Shown here in pieces: positions 43,761 through 52,338 of a stretch of DNA of 64,000 nt. Both the position numbers and the translations under genes were made by a program. The DNA is from Nocardiopsis algeriensis (GTDB lineage Bacteria > Actinomycetota > Actinomycetes > Streptosporangiales > Streptosporangiaceae). Each line of letters starts with the position of its first letter. The stretch's first letter is position 1. A model generated the notes under the pieces. The model was not told the origin of the DNA. It searched no databases and saw only the letters and a program-made list of their open reading frames with translations. Where the stretch lies: contig NZ_JACHJO010000004.1 of assembly GCF_014203695.1 (NCBI RefSeq), forward strand, positions 124,001-188,000, given 5' to 3'.

Positions 43761-44620
43761 GGGTTCTTCTCCTCGTGTTCGGGGATGGGAGGGGCGGCGT
43801 CCAGGACGGCGCGGGCCGCGTGGACGACCGCGGGGTCGACGAAGCGGCCGTCGGCGGTCAGGAAGGCGCTCCGGCCCTCGGCGTCCGCCGCCTCCAGCTC
43901 GGCCAGCAGGGCGGCGGCCCGGGCGCGTTCGTCGGCACCGGGCGTGTAGGCGGCGTGCACCACCGGGATCTGCCGGGGGTGGACGACCGATCGGCCGTAG
44001 AAGCCCATGGCCCGGCCGCGCTCGCTGCCGGCGCGCAGTCCGGCCTCGTCCGCGACATCGGTGTGGACGCTCTGCACCGGGCTGGGCAGGCCGGCCGCGC
44101 GAGCGGCGTTGACCACGCGCGAGCGGGCCCAGTCCAGGGCCGCGTCCTCGGTGACGCGCAGGCTCGCGCGCAGGTCGGCCTCGCCCAGGGACAGGCCGGC
44201 GACCTGCGGGTGGGCGACGGCGATGTCGAAGGCGCGCTCGATGCCCAGGGCGCTCTCCAGGAGGATGTGGAGGGGGACCGGGGCCGGGGCCGCGGAGAGG
44301 GCGTCCGCCGCCCGCAGGACCTGGTCGGCCGACTCGGTCTTGGGCAGGCGCACCCCCGCGACCGGGACCTGCGCCAGCGCCCGCAGGTCCGCCTCCCCCC
44401 AGGGCCCTTCCAGGTCGTTGACGCGCACGTGGAAGGGGCGGTCGTGCCGCGCGGCCAGTTCCAGCACGGTCGCGCGGGCGGACTCCTTGGCCGCGGCGGG
44501 CACCGCGTCCTCGAGGTCGACCACGACCGCCTCGGCGGGGCCCGCCAGGGCCTTGGCCACCCGGTCCGGCCGGGTGGCGGGAACGTACAGCCAGCTGCGG
44601 GGCCGGGGCGAGCCGCTCAC
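43757..44620 (-). CDS. HpcH/HpaI-type CoA ester lyase (CitE-like)
   Basis: A 287-aa CitE-like lyase. The GTG at 44620 overlaps the previous stop (GTGA). Motifs are SWLYVPATRPDRVAKAL, VVVDLEDAVPAAAKESAR, LHILLESALGIERAFDIA and the metal-binding LGEADLRASL. Relatives cleave citramalyl-CoA, malyl-CoA or similar hydroxyacyl-CoA esters to acetyl-CoA and a keto acid. Directly downstream of a CaiB-type CoA-transferase, it likely cleaves the CoA ester made there, similar to itaconate degradation (transferase plus citramalyl-CoA lyase). No MaoC-type hydratase is present. Confidence 0.85.
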   Translation of the reverse strand: MSGSPRPRSWLYVPATRPDRVAKALAGPAEAVVVDLEDAVPAAAKESARATVLELAARHDRPFHVRVNDLEGPWGEADLRALAQVPVAGVRLPKTESADQVLRAADALSAAPAPVPLHILLESALGIERAFDIAVAHPQVAGLSLGEADLRASLRVTEDAALDWARSRVVNAARAAGLPSPVQSVHTDVADEAGLRAGSERGRAMGFYGRSVVHPRQIPVVHAAYTPGADERARAAALLAELEAADAEGRSAFLTADGRFVDPAVVHAARAVLDAAPPIPEHEEKNP

Positions 44621-45861
44621 GGCTCCCGCCTCGTGAGCCGCTCGATCTCCTCGGGCCCGACGCCGAAGCGGGCGAGCACCTCGGCGGTGTCGGCCCCCCT
44701 GGCCCGGCCGGTGCTGCGGATGGACCCGGGGGTCTCCGACAGGCGGAAGAGGACGTTCTGCATCTTCATCGGGCCGAGGTCGGGGTCGTCGACGGTGGTG
44801 ATGGTGTCCAGCGCCTTGAACTGGGGGTCCTGGAGGACGTCGCGGACGTCGTAGATGGGCGCGACCGCCGCCTGGGCCTCCTCGAAGGCCTTGACGACCT
44901 CGGCGCGGTCGCGCTGGGCGATCCATCCGCCGACGGCCTCGTCCAGCTCGTCGGCGTGGCGGGCCCGCTCGGCGCCGGAGGAGAACCAGGGCTCGTCGAT
45001 CAGCTCGGGGCGCCCCACCAGGCGCATCACGCGCTCGGCGATGCTCTGGGCGCTGGTGGAGACGGCGACCCAGCTGCCGTCGGCGGTGCGGTAGGTGTTG
45101 CGCGGGGCGTTGTTGGAGGAGCGGTTGCCCTGGCGCTGCTGGACCACGCCCAGCTGGTCGTAGACGGTGGGCTGGGGGCCCAGGACGGTGAGGATGGGCT
45201 CGGTGATGGCAAGGTCGACCACCTGGCCGCGTCCGGTCCTGGAGCGGGCGTGCACGGCCGTCATGACCGCGTAGGCGGTGGTGAGCGCGGCGATGCCGTC
45301 GGCGAGTCCGAAGGGCGGCAGGGTCGGCGGGCCGTCAGGTTCGCCGGTGATGGAGGCGAATCCGCTCATGGCCTCGGCGAGCGTGCCGAACCCGGGGCGG
45401 TGGGCGTGGGGGCCGAACTGCCCGAATCCGGTGACGCGGGCCAGGATGAGCCGGGGGTTGATCTCGCTGAGCACGTCGTAGCCCAGGCCCCAGCGCTCCA
45501 GCGTGCCCGGCCGGAAGTTCTCGATGACGACGTCGGCCCCGGCGACCATCTTCTTGAACGCCTCGCGCCCCTCGTCCGAGCCCAGGTACAGGTCGACGGT
45601 CTTCTTGTTGCGGCCGAGCATCTTCCACCACAGGCCGATGCCGTCCTTGGTGGCGCCGTGCGTGCGCACGGGGTCGCCCCTGTCGGGGTGTTCGATCTTG
45701 ATCACCTCGGCGCCGAAGTCACCGAGCATGGTGGCCGCCATGGGGCCGGCGAACAGGGTGGCGATGTCCAGCACCACCAGGTCGCCGAGCGCCTGTGCCG
45801 CGGGGGTCGCGGCCGTCTCGCCGGGAGAGGAGGCCTCGCGGCCTGTGTCGGGGCTGTCCAC
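44617..45861 (-). CDS. CaiB/BaiF family III CoA-transferase
   Basis: A 414-aa CoA-transferase. GTG 45861 is chosen for the AAAGGA upstream; the open frame extends 28 codons further without conserved sequence. Motifs are VLDIATLFAGPMAATMLGDFGAEVIKIEHP, ENFRPGTLERWGLGYD and LADGIAALTTAYAVMTA. It transfers CoA between carboxylic acids, such as succinyl-CoA to an itaconate- or mesaconate-like acid. It is the first gene of the operon and has a TTGAC-type promoter followed by an IclR-like operator just upstream. Confidence 0.87.
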   Translation of the reverse strand: MDSPDTGREASSPGETAATPAAQALGDLVVLDIATLFAGPMAATMLGDFGAEVIKIEHPDRGDPVRTHGATKDGIGLWWKMLGRNKKTVDLYLGSDEGREAFKKMVAGADVVIENFRPGTLERWGLGYDVLSEINPRLILARVTGFGQFGPHAHRPGFGTLAEAMSGFASITGEPDGPPTLPPFGLADGIAALTTAYAVMTAVHARSRTGRGQVVDLAITEPILTVLGPQPTVYDQLGVVQQRQGNRSSNNAPRNTYRTADGSWVAVSTSAQSIAERVMRLVGRPELIDEPWFSSGAERARHADELDEAVGGWIAQRDRAEVVKAFEEAQAAVAPIYDVRDVLQDPQFKALDTITTVDDPDLGPMKMQNVLFRLSETPGSIRSTGRARGADTAEVLARFGVGPEEIERLTRREP

Positions 45862-45918
45862 CCTGGTGGTCCTTTCTGCCGTGCCGAGTCTGCGAAGCGG
45901 GCGACTTCGACCGGGAGC

Positions 45919-45944
45919 GTTCCGATAGCTGGAACATGCTTCCA
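45919..45944 (-). promoter_or_regulatory. IclR-like composite operator before the CoA-transferase operon
   Basis: GTTCC-N7-GGAAC-N4-TTCCA. The inner TGGAA-N5-TTCCA (45930-45944) is a perfect inverted repeat close to the classical IclR box. It lies just downstream of the predicted -10, as a repressor site would. Matching sites are at 46075, 55974 and 58351. Confidence 0.65.
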
Positions 45945-45962
45945 CTCATCGACGCCACTTGA

Positions 45963-45992
45963 AATATGGCCCACATGGCGGACACAAGTCAA
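45963..45992 (-). promoter_or_regulatory. Promoter of the CoA-transferase operon
   Basis: Minus-strand TTGACT (45987-45992) and CATATT (45963-45968) with an 18-bp spacer. The same spacing and a similar -10 occur at 46029 and 58440. Confidence 0.5.
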
Positions 45993-46028
45993 CAAGATGG
46001 CTTCTATCAGCTATTTTCCCGAGAAGCC

Positions 46029-46058
46029 TTGACTGGCGAAGCGGGAAACTGGCATCTT
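46029..46058 (+). promoter_or_regulatory. Promoter of the flavoprotein operon
   Basis: TTGACT (46029-46034), 18-bp spacer, CATCTT (46053-46058). The -10 is weak, but the layout matches the divergent promoter and the one at 58440. Confidence 0.4.
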
Positions 46059-46074
46059 CGAGGACACGAGGGTC

Positions 46075-46099
46075 GTTCCCCAAAGCGAAACGTAGTTCC
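46075..46099 (+). promoter_or_regulatory. IclR-like composite operator before the flavoprotein operon
   Basis: GTTCC-N7-GAAAC-N4-TTCC, one base off the 45919 and 58351 motifs and with the same spacing. It lies about 10-35 nt after the likely transcription start. Confidence 0.55.
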
Positions 46100-46188
46100 C
46101 CACAGGTGCCGAAAGAGGGACACGCCAGAGCTCCTCGGGGCCGCACAGGCACCGGAGCGGCCCCTCCCCGGCCCGGAAAGGTCCGCCC

Positions 46189-47601
46189 GTGGCTCCCCCG
46201 CACAGCAGTTCCGATCCCAGCAGTGACGATGCCGTCGACCTGGTCGTGGCCGGCGCAGGAGGCGGGCTCGCGGGCGCCCTGCGCGCGGCCGACGCCGGGC
46301 TGGACGTCGTCGTGATCGAGGCCGGCGAGACCTTCCGCCGCGGCAACAACACCTCCATGTCCACCGCGATGATCCCCGGCGCGGGCACCCGCTGGCAGGC
46401 GGAGGCCGGGCTGGAGGACTCCCCCGCCGCATTCCTGGCCGACGTGCGCGCCAAGACCCGCGGCCAGGCCGACGCCGTGCTCGCCGAGGCCCTGACGGAC
46501 TTCAGCTCCGAACTCGTCACCTGGCTCGCGGACGGACTGGACCTGCCCATCGAGCTCGCCGCGGACATCTCCTACCCCGGCCACTCGGTGGCGCGCTGCC
46601 ACACCGTCCCCTCGCGCACCGGCGCGGAGCTGCTCGACCACCTGGTGGCCCGCGCCCGCGCCCACCCGCGCATCGACTTCCTCGTGCCGGCCCGCCTGGT
46701 CGGGGCCCGCACGCACGAGGGGCGGGTCTGCGCCGCGGTCGCGGAGTACCCCGACGGCACCCGCGAGGAGATCCCCGCCCGGGCCCTGCTGCTGGCCACC
46801 AACGGCTACGGCGCCGACAGCGACGCCGTCCGCGAGCTCATGCCCGAGATCGCCGGAGCCGTCTACCACGGCGGCGAGAACTCCCGCGGTGACGCCCTGC
46901 GCATCGGCAGGGAGCTGGGCGCGGCCACCGGATATCTGGACGCCTACCAGGGACACGCGGCCCTGGCCCGCAGCGCGGGCACCCTCGTGGGGTGGGCGAC
47001 GATCATGCACGGCGGCGTGCTGGTCAACACCGAGGGCCGCCGCTTCGGCGACGAGACCGTGGGCTACTCCGAGTACGCCGCGATGCTCGCGGCCCAGCCG
47101 GGCTCCGAGGGCTGGATCGTCCACGACGAGCGGGTGCACGAGCTGTGCACCGCCTTCGGGGACTACCGGGACACCGTCGAGCAGGGCGCGGTCGTCTCGG
47201 CCGAGGACGCCGCCGCCCTGGCCGAGCGCTGCGGACTGCCCGCCGACGCCCTGGCCGACACCCTGGCCCGGGCCGCCGAGCACGCGGTTCGGGGCAGCAC
47301 CGACGAGTTCGGCCGCGGCAACTGGGAGGCGCCTCTGCGCGCGCCCTACCGGGCCGTGCGCGTCGAACCGGCCCTCTTCCACACCCAGGGCGGTCTGGTC
47401 GTCGACGGCCGCGCCCGCGTCCTGCGCGAGGACGCGACCCCCATCGAGGGGCTGTACGCCTCCGGCGGTGCGGCCATCGGCATCTCCGGCCACGGGGCCG
47501 GCGGATACCTCGCCGGGAACGGGCTCCTGCCCGCCCTCGGCCTCGCCGTGCTCGCCGCGGACCACTGCCAGGAACGCCTCCTGGCGCACCGGATTTCCTA
47601 G
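46189..47601 (+). CDS. Fumarate reductase-like FAD-dependent oxidoreductase
   Basis: A 470-aa flavoprotein of the FAD_binding_2 type. N-terminal dinucleotide motif VVAGAGGGLAGALRAADAGLDVVVIEA; C-terminal LFHTQGGLVVD and GISGHGAGGYLAGNGLLPALGLAVL. Relatives include fumarate reductases, urocanate reductase and ketosteroid dehydrogenases. The GTG at 46189 follows GGAAAGG. No haem domain or signal peptide is present, so it is a cytoplasmic oxidoreductase. It lies upstream of a dihydroorotase-like gene (13-nt gap), and both may act on a cyclic N-compound. The IclR-like site upstream suggests substrate induction. Confidence 0.82.
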   Translation: MAPPHSSSDPSSDDAVDLVVAGAGGGLAGALRAADAGLDVVVIEAGETFRRGNNTSMSTAMIPGAGTRWQAEAGLEDSPAAFLADVRAKTRGQADAVLAEALTDFSSELVTWLADGLDLPIELAADISYPGHSVARCHTVPSRTGAELLDHLVARARAHPRIDFLVPARLVGARTHEGRVCAAVAEYPDGTREEIPARALLLATNGYGADSDAVRELMPEIAGAVYHGGENSRGDALRIGRELGAATGYLDAYQGHAALARSAGTLVGWATIMHGGVLVNTEGRRFGDETVGYSEYAAMLAAQPGSEGWIVHDERVHELCTAFGDYRDTVEQGAVVSAEDAAALAERCGLPADALADTLARAAEHAVRGSTDEFGRGNWEAPLRAPYRAVRVEPALFHTQGGLVVDGRARVLREDATPIEGLYASGGAAIGISGHGAGGYLAGNGLLPALGLAVLAADHCQERLLAHRIS

Positions 47602-47614
47602 AAAGGGACCCAGC

Positions 47615-49072
47615 GTGTCCGAATTCGACCTGATCATCAAGAACGTCACCGTGGTGCGTCCCGACACCGACACGGCCGAGCCCGGCGACATCGCGGTGTC
47701 GGGCGGGAAGGTGGCCCTGGTGTCCCCGGACATCGACGCCTCCCGCGCCGCGCGGGTCGTCGACGGCGGCGGCCGCCTGGCCTTCCCCGGTGCCGTCGAC
47801 GCCCACCAGCACTGGGGGATCTACAACCCCCTGGACGTCGACGCCCGCACCGAGAGCAGGGCGGCCGCGCAGGGCGGTGTGACCACCGGGCTGACCTACA
47901 TCCGCACCGGCCAGTACTACCTGAACAAGGGCGGCTCCTACGCCGACTTCTTCCCCGAGGTGCTCTCCCTCACCGAGGGCCGCGCCCACATCGACCACGC
48001 TTTCCACGTCGCACCGATGCAGAACAGCCACCTCGACGAGATCGGCTCCCTGGTCGACGACTTCGGGGTGACCTCGTTCAAGATCTTCATGTTCTACGGC
48101 GGCTACGGGCTGCACGGGCGCTCCAACGACCAGGCGTCGTTCCTCATGACCCCTCCCGGTGAGCGCTACGACCTCGCCCACTTCGAGTTCGTCATGCGCG
48201 CCCTGCAGAAGGTCCGCGAGGAGCGCCCCGCGATCGCCGACCGGCTGTCGCTGTCCCTGCACTGCGAGACCGCCGAGATCATGTCGGCCTACACCCGCAT
48301 GGTGGAGGAGGAGGGCGAGCTGAGCGGCCTGGCCGCCTACAGCGCCTCCCGCCCGCCGCACTCCGAGGGCCTGGCGGTCACCATCGCCTCCTACCTGGCC
48401 CACGAGACCGGCCTGCCCACCATCAACCTGCTCCACCTGACCTCGGCCAAGGCGATGGAGGCGGCGCTGGCGATGTCCAGGACCTTCCCCCACATCGACT
48501 TCCGGCGCGAGGTGACGCTGGGCCACCTGCTCAGCGACGTCGAGACCGGCCACCCCGTCGGAGGCAAGGTCAACCCGCCCCTGCGCCCGCGCGAGGACGT
48601 GGAGGCGCTGTGGAGGCACATGCTGGCCGGGGACGTCGACTGGGTGGTCAGCGACCACGCCTGCTGCAAGGACGAGATGAAGTTCGGTGAGGACCGCGAC
48701 AACATCTTCCTCGCCAAGTCCGGTTTCGGCGGGGCCGAGTACCTGCTTCCCGGCCTCGTCTCCGAGGGGCGCAAGCGCGGGCTGTCCGACCCGGCCGTCG
48801 CGCGCCTGCTGTCGTGGAACCCGGCGCAGCGCTACGGGCTGACCGCCAAGGGCACCATCGCTCCCGGCTACGACGCCGACATCGCGCTCGTGGACCCCGA
48901 GGCCTCCTGGACCGTGCGCGCCGAGGACTCCGAGTCCACCCAGGAGTACACCCCCTTCGAGGGGATGCGGATCGACGCGGCCGTCACCGACGTGTTCCTG
49001 CGCGGTGAGCAGATCGTCGAGTCGGGCAAGGTCGTCGGCGAGCCCCTCGGGGCCTACGTCCGGCGGGCCTGA
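47615..49072 (+). CDS. Dihydroorotase/hydantoinase-like cyclic amidohydrolase
   Basis: A 485-aa metal-dependent amidohydrolase. The start is GTG 47615 after AAAGGGA. The metal-binding His64-x-His66 (DAHQHW), Lys156 (probable carbamylated lysine in TSFKIF), His216 (LSLHCET), a LLHLTSAKA histidine and the SDHACC aspartate are all visible. These enzymes open cyclic amides such as hydantoin, dihydropyrimidines, allantoin or 6-oxo-tetrahydronicotinate (enamidase). Coupled to a flavoprotein gene, it suggests ring reduction then hydrolysis, as in anaerobic nicotinate or pyrimidine breakdown. The substrate is not proven. Confidence 0.85.
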   Translation: MSEFDLIIKNVTVVRPDTDTAEPGDIAVSGGKVALVSPDIDASRAARVVDGGGRLAFPGAVDAHQHWGIYNPLDVDARTESRAAAQGGVTTGLTYIRTGQYYLNKGGSYADFFPEVLSLTEGRAHIDHAFHVAPMQNSHLDEIGSLVDDFGVTSFKIFMFYGGYGLHGRSNDQASFLMTPPGERYDLAHFEFVMRALQKVREERPAIADRLSLSLHCETAEIMSAYTRMVEEEGELSGLAAYSASRPPHSEGLAVTIASYLAHETGLPTINLLHLTSAKAMEAALAMSRTFPHIDFRREVTLGHLLSDVETGHPVGGKVNPPLRPREDVEALWRHMLAGDVDWVVSDHACCKDEMKFGEDRDNIFLAKSGFGGAEYLLPGLVSEGRKRGLSDPAVARLLSWNPAQRYGLTAKGTIAPGYDADIALVDPEASWTVRAEDSESTQEYTPFEGMRIDAAVTDVFLRGEQIVESGKVVGEPLGAYVRRA

Positions 49073-49083
49073 GCCGTACGGCG

Positions 49084-49124
49084 GGCGCGGGCCCGGGAGA
49101 GCTCTCCTCTCCCGGGCCCGCGCC
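49084..49124 (+). terminator. Strong terminator after the amidohydrolase gene
   Basis: A perfect 18-bp stem (49084-49101 with 49107-49124) and 5-nt loop, 11 nt after the stop. Confidence 0.8.
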
Positions 49125-49161
49125 GTTGCCCCGGTCCGGCGGGCCTCCCCCCGCACGGCAA

Positions 49162-49191
49162 GGCGCCCCGGTGCGATCGCACCGGGGCGCC
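49162..49191 (-). terminator. Terminator of the FAD monooxygenase gene
   Basis: A perfect 30-bp palindrome centred on GATC, 14 nt beyond the stop of the minus-strand monooxygenase. Together with the hairpin at 49084 it separates convergent genes. Confidence 0.7.
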
Positions 49192-49205
49192 CTCGGGTCC
49201 GTTCC

Positions 49206-50396
49206 TCAGGCCCGGCTGACGAGCATGGAGCTCACCCGCAGGTACTCGCGGGCGCTCTCGGGGTCGGCGGCTGTGTCGCGCAGTTTGTCGTGGATCTGCC
49301 TGCGCTTGTCCGGCGACTTCTGCTGGAGGGTCTCCCAGTTGCGGTGGGTGGCCGCGCGCACGAGGTCGAGCGCGACACCGCGCCGGCGGTCGGAGTAGCC
49401 GGCCGCGCGGGAGGGGTCGCCGCCAGCCGCGGCCAGGATCGAGCGCGCGGCGTCCACGGCGTCGTGGATGCCGCTGTTCATCCCCATGCCCCCGAGGGGG
49501 TTGTTGAGGTGGGCCGCGTCGCCGGCCAGGAAGTAGGGGCCGACGCGGAAGTCGTCGGCCACGCGCTGGTGCACGTGGTAGAGGGAGGTGTGGGCCACCG
49601 AGTAGCCGCCGGGGTTGTCCGCGACCTTCTGCAGCCGCTCCTGCACGGCCTCGAGCGCGGTGACGGCCGCGGCCTCGGCGCCGTCGGGGACGGGGAAGAG
49701 CGCGCGCCAGTGCCGCGGGGTGCGCAGCAGGACCAGCCACTCCTCGGGGTCGGAGACGTAGTTGACCTCGCAGATGCCGGGCAGGAGCTCGGACAGGTCG
49801 TCGTGGACCGAGACCACCAGGAAGCGCTCGGGGTAGGTCATCCCCGGGAAGTCCAGCCCCAGGCACTTGCGGACGGTGCTGCTCGCGCCGTCGGCGGCCA
49901 CGACCCAGGGGGCGCGCCACTCGCGGGGCCGGTCCCCGCCGGTGCGCACGACGGCCGTGTCGCCCTCGCGTTCGGCCGACTCCACCGGGGCTCCGAGGAC
50001 GACCTCGACGTTGGGCATCCTCAGGAGTTCGCGGTGGACGATCTCGACCAGGTTCTGCTGCTCGCTCTGCAGCCGGTAGGGGAAGGCCGTCTCCGCCTTG
50101 AGGACGGACAGGTCGAACTCGGCGACGACGCCCTCGCGGCGGTCCCGGTACTGGTAGGAGCGCGAGACCAGGCCGCGCTCGTGCAGCTGGTCCACCACGC
50201 CGAGGTCGGCGAGGATCTCCAGTGTGGGCGGGTGGAAGGTGGAGGCCCGGGACTCGTTGAGGTCGCGCTCCAGGGAGGCCTCCGCCTCCAGGACCGTGAC
50301 GCGGCAGCCGGCCTGGGCCAGCAGGAGTGCCGCGGTGGCGCCCACCGGTCCGAGGCCGACGACCAGGACGGAGGGCGGGACAAATGTGGCGTTCAT
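49206..50396 (-). CDS. FAD-dependent aromatic monooxygenase
   Basis: A 396-aa class A flavin monooxygenase. GxGxxG is at residues 14-19 (GLGPVG), and the second FAD signature FLAGDAAHLNNPLGGMGMNSGIHDA is complete. A mid-protein VVAADGASSTVRK is the DG motif that binds FAD and NADPH. Relatives hydroxylate aromatic or N-heteroaromatic acids (salicylate, 6-hydroxynicotinate, 2-methyl-3-hydroxypyridine carboxylate). It is next to IclR-1, with a promoter overlapping the end of that gene and an operator-like site in its leader. A ring hydroxylation or cleavage role is likely. Confidence 0.87.
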   Translation of the reverse strand: MNATFVPPSVLVVGLGPVGATAALLLAQAGCRVTVLEAEASLERDLNESRASTFHPPTLEILADLGVVDQLHERGLVSRSYQYRDRREGVVAEFDLSVLKAETAFPYRLQSEQQNLVEIVHRELLRMPNVEVVLGAPVESAEREGDTAVVRTGGDRPREWRAPWVVAADGASSTVRKCLGLDFPGMTYPERFLVVSVHDDLSELLPGICEVNYVSDPEEWLVLLRTPRHWRALFPVPDGAEAAAVTALEAVQERLQKVADNPGGYSVAHTSLYHVHQRVADDFRVGPYFLAGDAAHLNNPLGGMGMNSGIHDAVDAARSILAAAGGDPSRAAGYSDRRRGVALDLVRAATHRNWETLQQKSPDKRRQIHDKLRDTAADPESAREYLRVSSMLVSRA

Positions 50397-50417
50397 TCGA
50401 TTCCTTGGGGTTCAAGC

Positions 50418-50435
50418 TCTCACAATGCAGGAATC
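50418..50435. promoter_or_regulatory. Probable IclR-1 operator, copy 1
   Basis: TCTCACAATGCAGGAATC, matching 51320-51337 at 17 of 18 bases. It lies in the leader of the FAD monooxygenase, downstream of its promoter. Confidence 0.55.
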
Positions 50436-50454
50436 GAATTTTCACTCTTTGGGA

Positions 50455-50484
50455 AGACTAGCTTCCGGAGTCTCCGCCTGTCAA
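50455..50484 (-). promoter_or_regulatory. Promoter of the FAD monooxygenase gene
   Basis: Minus-strand TTGACA (50479-50484) and TAGTCT (50455-50460) with an 18-bp spacer. The -35 overlaps the iclR-1 stop codon, so the monooxygenase has its own promoter. Confidence 0.55.
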
Positions 50485-51254
50485 CGCAGGCGGTCCAGCT
50501 CGACGCCGATCTCGACCGCCCCGCGGCGCACCAGGCCGATGACGCGCTCCCGCTCCTGCTCACCGAGCCGGAACAGCGGGCCGGCCACCCCCAGGGAGGC
50601 CACCAGGCGCCCCTGCTCCCGCACGGCCGCGGCCGCGCCCCAGATCCCCTCGTCGACCTCCTCGAAGCTCTGGGTCCAGCCGGTCTGCGCCACCGCCGCG
50701 ATCTCCTGCGCGCCCGGCACGCGCGGCTCCGACCCGCCGGCCCCGGCCCCCTCCCCGCCCAGCCGGGCGAGGTAGGCGTCGCGCTCGCCCGCGGGCATGC
50801 CCGAGAGCAGCACCCGCGCCGCCGACCCCAGGTGCAGGGGCATCGGCTGGCCGGGGTCGAACTGCAGCCGGACCGGATGCGGGGACTCGGCCCGGTCCAC
50901 GCACACCGCGACCGTCCCGACCCTGCGCACCAGCAGCGCGGTCTCGCCGCTCTCGGCGGCGATGCGCTCCAGGACCGGGCGGGCCAGCCGCTCCAGCCCG
51001 CCGAGGGCCACGCGGGCCGCGCGGGCCATTCCGATGACGCGCGAGGTCAGCCGGTAGCTCCCCGAGGCCTCCGCCTCCTCCAGCAGGCCGCTGTCGCGCA
51101 GCACCGACAGGTAGCGGTACGTCGAGCTGAGCGGCGCGTCGATCGCCTCCGCCAACTGGGACGCGGTCAGGGTGTGCCGCCTCTCGTCGAAGGCCAGCAG
51201 CAGTCCCAGCACCTTGCGCGAACTCTCCGCCCCGCTACGGCGTTCCGCCGCCAT
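50481..51254 (-). CDS. IclR-family transcriptional regulator 1
   Basis: A 257-aa regulator. ATG 51254 is chosen for its strong GGAGGGG site; an upstream ATG at 51284 is weaker. The N-terminal winged helix-turn-helix (VLGLLLAFDERRHTLTASQLAEAIDAPLSSTYRYLSVLRDSGLL) and C-terminal effector domain (GETALLVRRVGTVAVCVDRAES... GVAGPLFRL) are typical. It lies between the FAD monooxygenase (same strand, downstream) and the divergent Dabb operon. The shared TCTCACAATGYAGGAATC motif in both leaders marks these as its targets, by inference. Confidence 0.88.
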   Translation of the reverse strand: MAAERRSGAESSRKVLGLLLAFDERRHTLTASQLAEAIDAPLSSTYRYLSVLRDSGLLEEAEASGSYRLTSRVIGMARAARVALGGLERLARPVLERIAAESGETALLVRRVGTVAVCVDRAESPHPVRLQFDPGQPMPLHLGSAARVLLSGMPAGERDAYLARLGGEGAGAGGSEPRVPGAQEIAAVAQTGWTQSFEEVDEGIWGAAAAVREQGRLVASLGVAGPLFRLGEQERERVIGLVRRGAVEIGVELDRLR

Positions 51255-51267
51255 GCGCACCCCTCCC

Positions 51268-51296
51268 TTGACGGCGGCCGACACGCCGCCTAACCT
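51268..51296 (+). promoter_or_regulatory. Promoter of the Dabb/amidohydrolase operon
   Basis: TTGACG (51268-51273), 17-bp spacer, TAACCT (51291-51296). The operator-like site at 51320 lies just after the probable transcription start. Confidence 0.55.
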
Positions 51297-51319
51297 CTAC
51301 CAACAATTGAAAATAAGTC

Positions 51320-51337
51320 TCTCACAATGTAGGAATC
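51320..51337. promoter_or_regulatory. Probable IclR-1 operator, copy 2
   Basis: TCTCACAATGTAGGAATC, the partner of 50418-50435, in the iclR-1/Dabb intergenic region. Confidence 0.55.
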
Positions 51338-51394
51338 CAAGCAAGAATTTGTGGCACGCCCGCACACGGGCCCCGGAAGGCAAAGGAACACACG

Positions 51395-51691
51395 GTGATC
51401 CGGCACGTTCTTCTCCTGCAATGGACCACTGAGGCGACCACCGCCCAGCGCGAGGCCGCCCTCGACGGCTTCGAACGACTTCCCTCCCAGGTCCCCCACA
51501 TCCAGAACCTGGTGCTGGAGGAGGACGAGGGCCTGGCCGAGGGCAACGCCGACCTCCTCGTCACCATGGACTTCGCCGACGCCGAGGCCTGGCGCGCCTA
51601 CCAGGAGCACCCGGCCCACCGCGCGCTGATCGAGTCCGCGCTGCGCCCGATCCTGGCCCGGCGCTCCGCCCTCCAGCACCGCCTGCCATGA
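51395..51691 (+). CDS. Dabb-family (stress-responsive alpha/beta barrel) protein
   Basis: A 98-aa protein starting at GTG 51395. The sequence IRHVLLLQWTTEATTAQREAAL... EGNADLLVTMDFADAEAWRAYQEHPAHRAL is diagnostic of the Dabb fold, a dimeric ferredoxin-like barrel found in small monooxygenases and olivetolic-acid-cyclase-like enzymes. It overlaps the next gene by 4 nt. A role as a helper or small cyclase/monooxygenase in the same pathway is likely, but the reaction is unknown. Confidence 0.87.
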   Translation: MIRHVLLLQWTTEATTAQREAALDGFERLPSQVPHIQNLVLEEDEGLAEGNADLLVTMDFADAEAWRAYQEHPAHRALIESALRPILARRSALQHRLP

Positions 51692-52338
51692 CCGCGCCCA
51701 CGGACCGGGGGCCCGCGACCGAGGACTACACCCGCGCGGGCTTCTTCGGGGCGCTCGACCTGCCGCGCCGCCCCGCACTCGTCGTGGTCGACCTGGTCAA
51801 CGCCTACCTCGACCCCGACTCGCCCCTCTACGCGGGGGTGGAGGACATCGTCGACCGGGTCGCCGCGCTCGCCGAGGCCACCCGCGCGGCGGGGCTTCCG
51901 GTGGTGTTCACCTACGTGGGCTACCACGCCGACGGCTCCGACGGCGGCCTGTTCTACCGCAAGGTCCCCGCCCTGCGGCTCTTCGCCGAGGGGGCCGACC
52001 CCCGGTACGCCGCACCGCCCGAGCCGCTGCGCCCCCGCCCCGGGGACATCACGCTCACCAAGCAGTACCCCAGCGCGTTCTTCGGCACCCCGCTGGCCTC
52101 CACCCTGCGGGCGCTGGGGGCCGACGGGGTGATGGTCACCGGCACCAGCACCAGCGGCTGCGTGCGGGCCACCGCCCTGGACGCCCTCTGCCACGGGCTG
52201 AGCCCGGTCGTGGTGACCGACGGCGTCGGCGACCGCGCCCCCGGGCCCCACGAGGCGGCCCTGTTCGACCTGGGCGCCAAGTACGCCGAGCTGCTCACCA
52301 CCCGCCAGAGCATCGAGTGGCTGGAGGGGCTGCGATGA
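51688..52338 (+). CDS. Isochorismatase-family cysteine amidohydrolase
   Basis: A 216-aa cysteine hydrolase. The catalytic triad is visible as Asp35 (VVVDLVNAY), Lys125 (LTKQYPSAFFGT) and Cys158 (STSGCVRATALDA). The SAFFGT and TGTSTSGCVR elements match N-carbamoylsarcosine amidase and maleamate amidohydrolase (NicF) rather than true isochorismatase. It probably removes ammonia or a carbamoyl group from a ring-opened intermediate. It is overlapped by both neighbours (ATGA), so it forms part of a tight operon. Confidence 0.87.
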   Translation: MTAPTDRGPATEDYTRAGFFGALDLPRRPALVVVDLVNAYLDPDSPLYAGVEDIVDRVAALAEATRAAGLPVVFTYVGYHADGSDGGLFYRKVPALRLFAEGADPRYAAPPEPLRPRPGDITLTKQYPSAFFGTPLASTLRALGADGVMVTGTSTSGCVRATALDALCHGLSPVVVTDGVGDRAPGPHEAALFDLGAKYAELLTTRQSIEWLEGLR

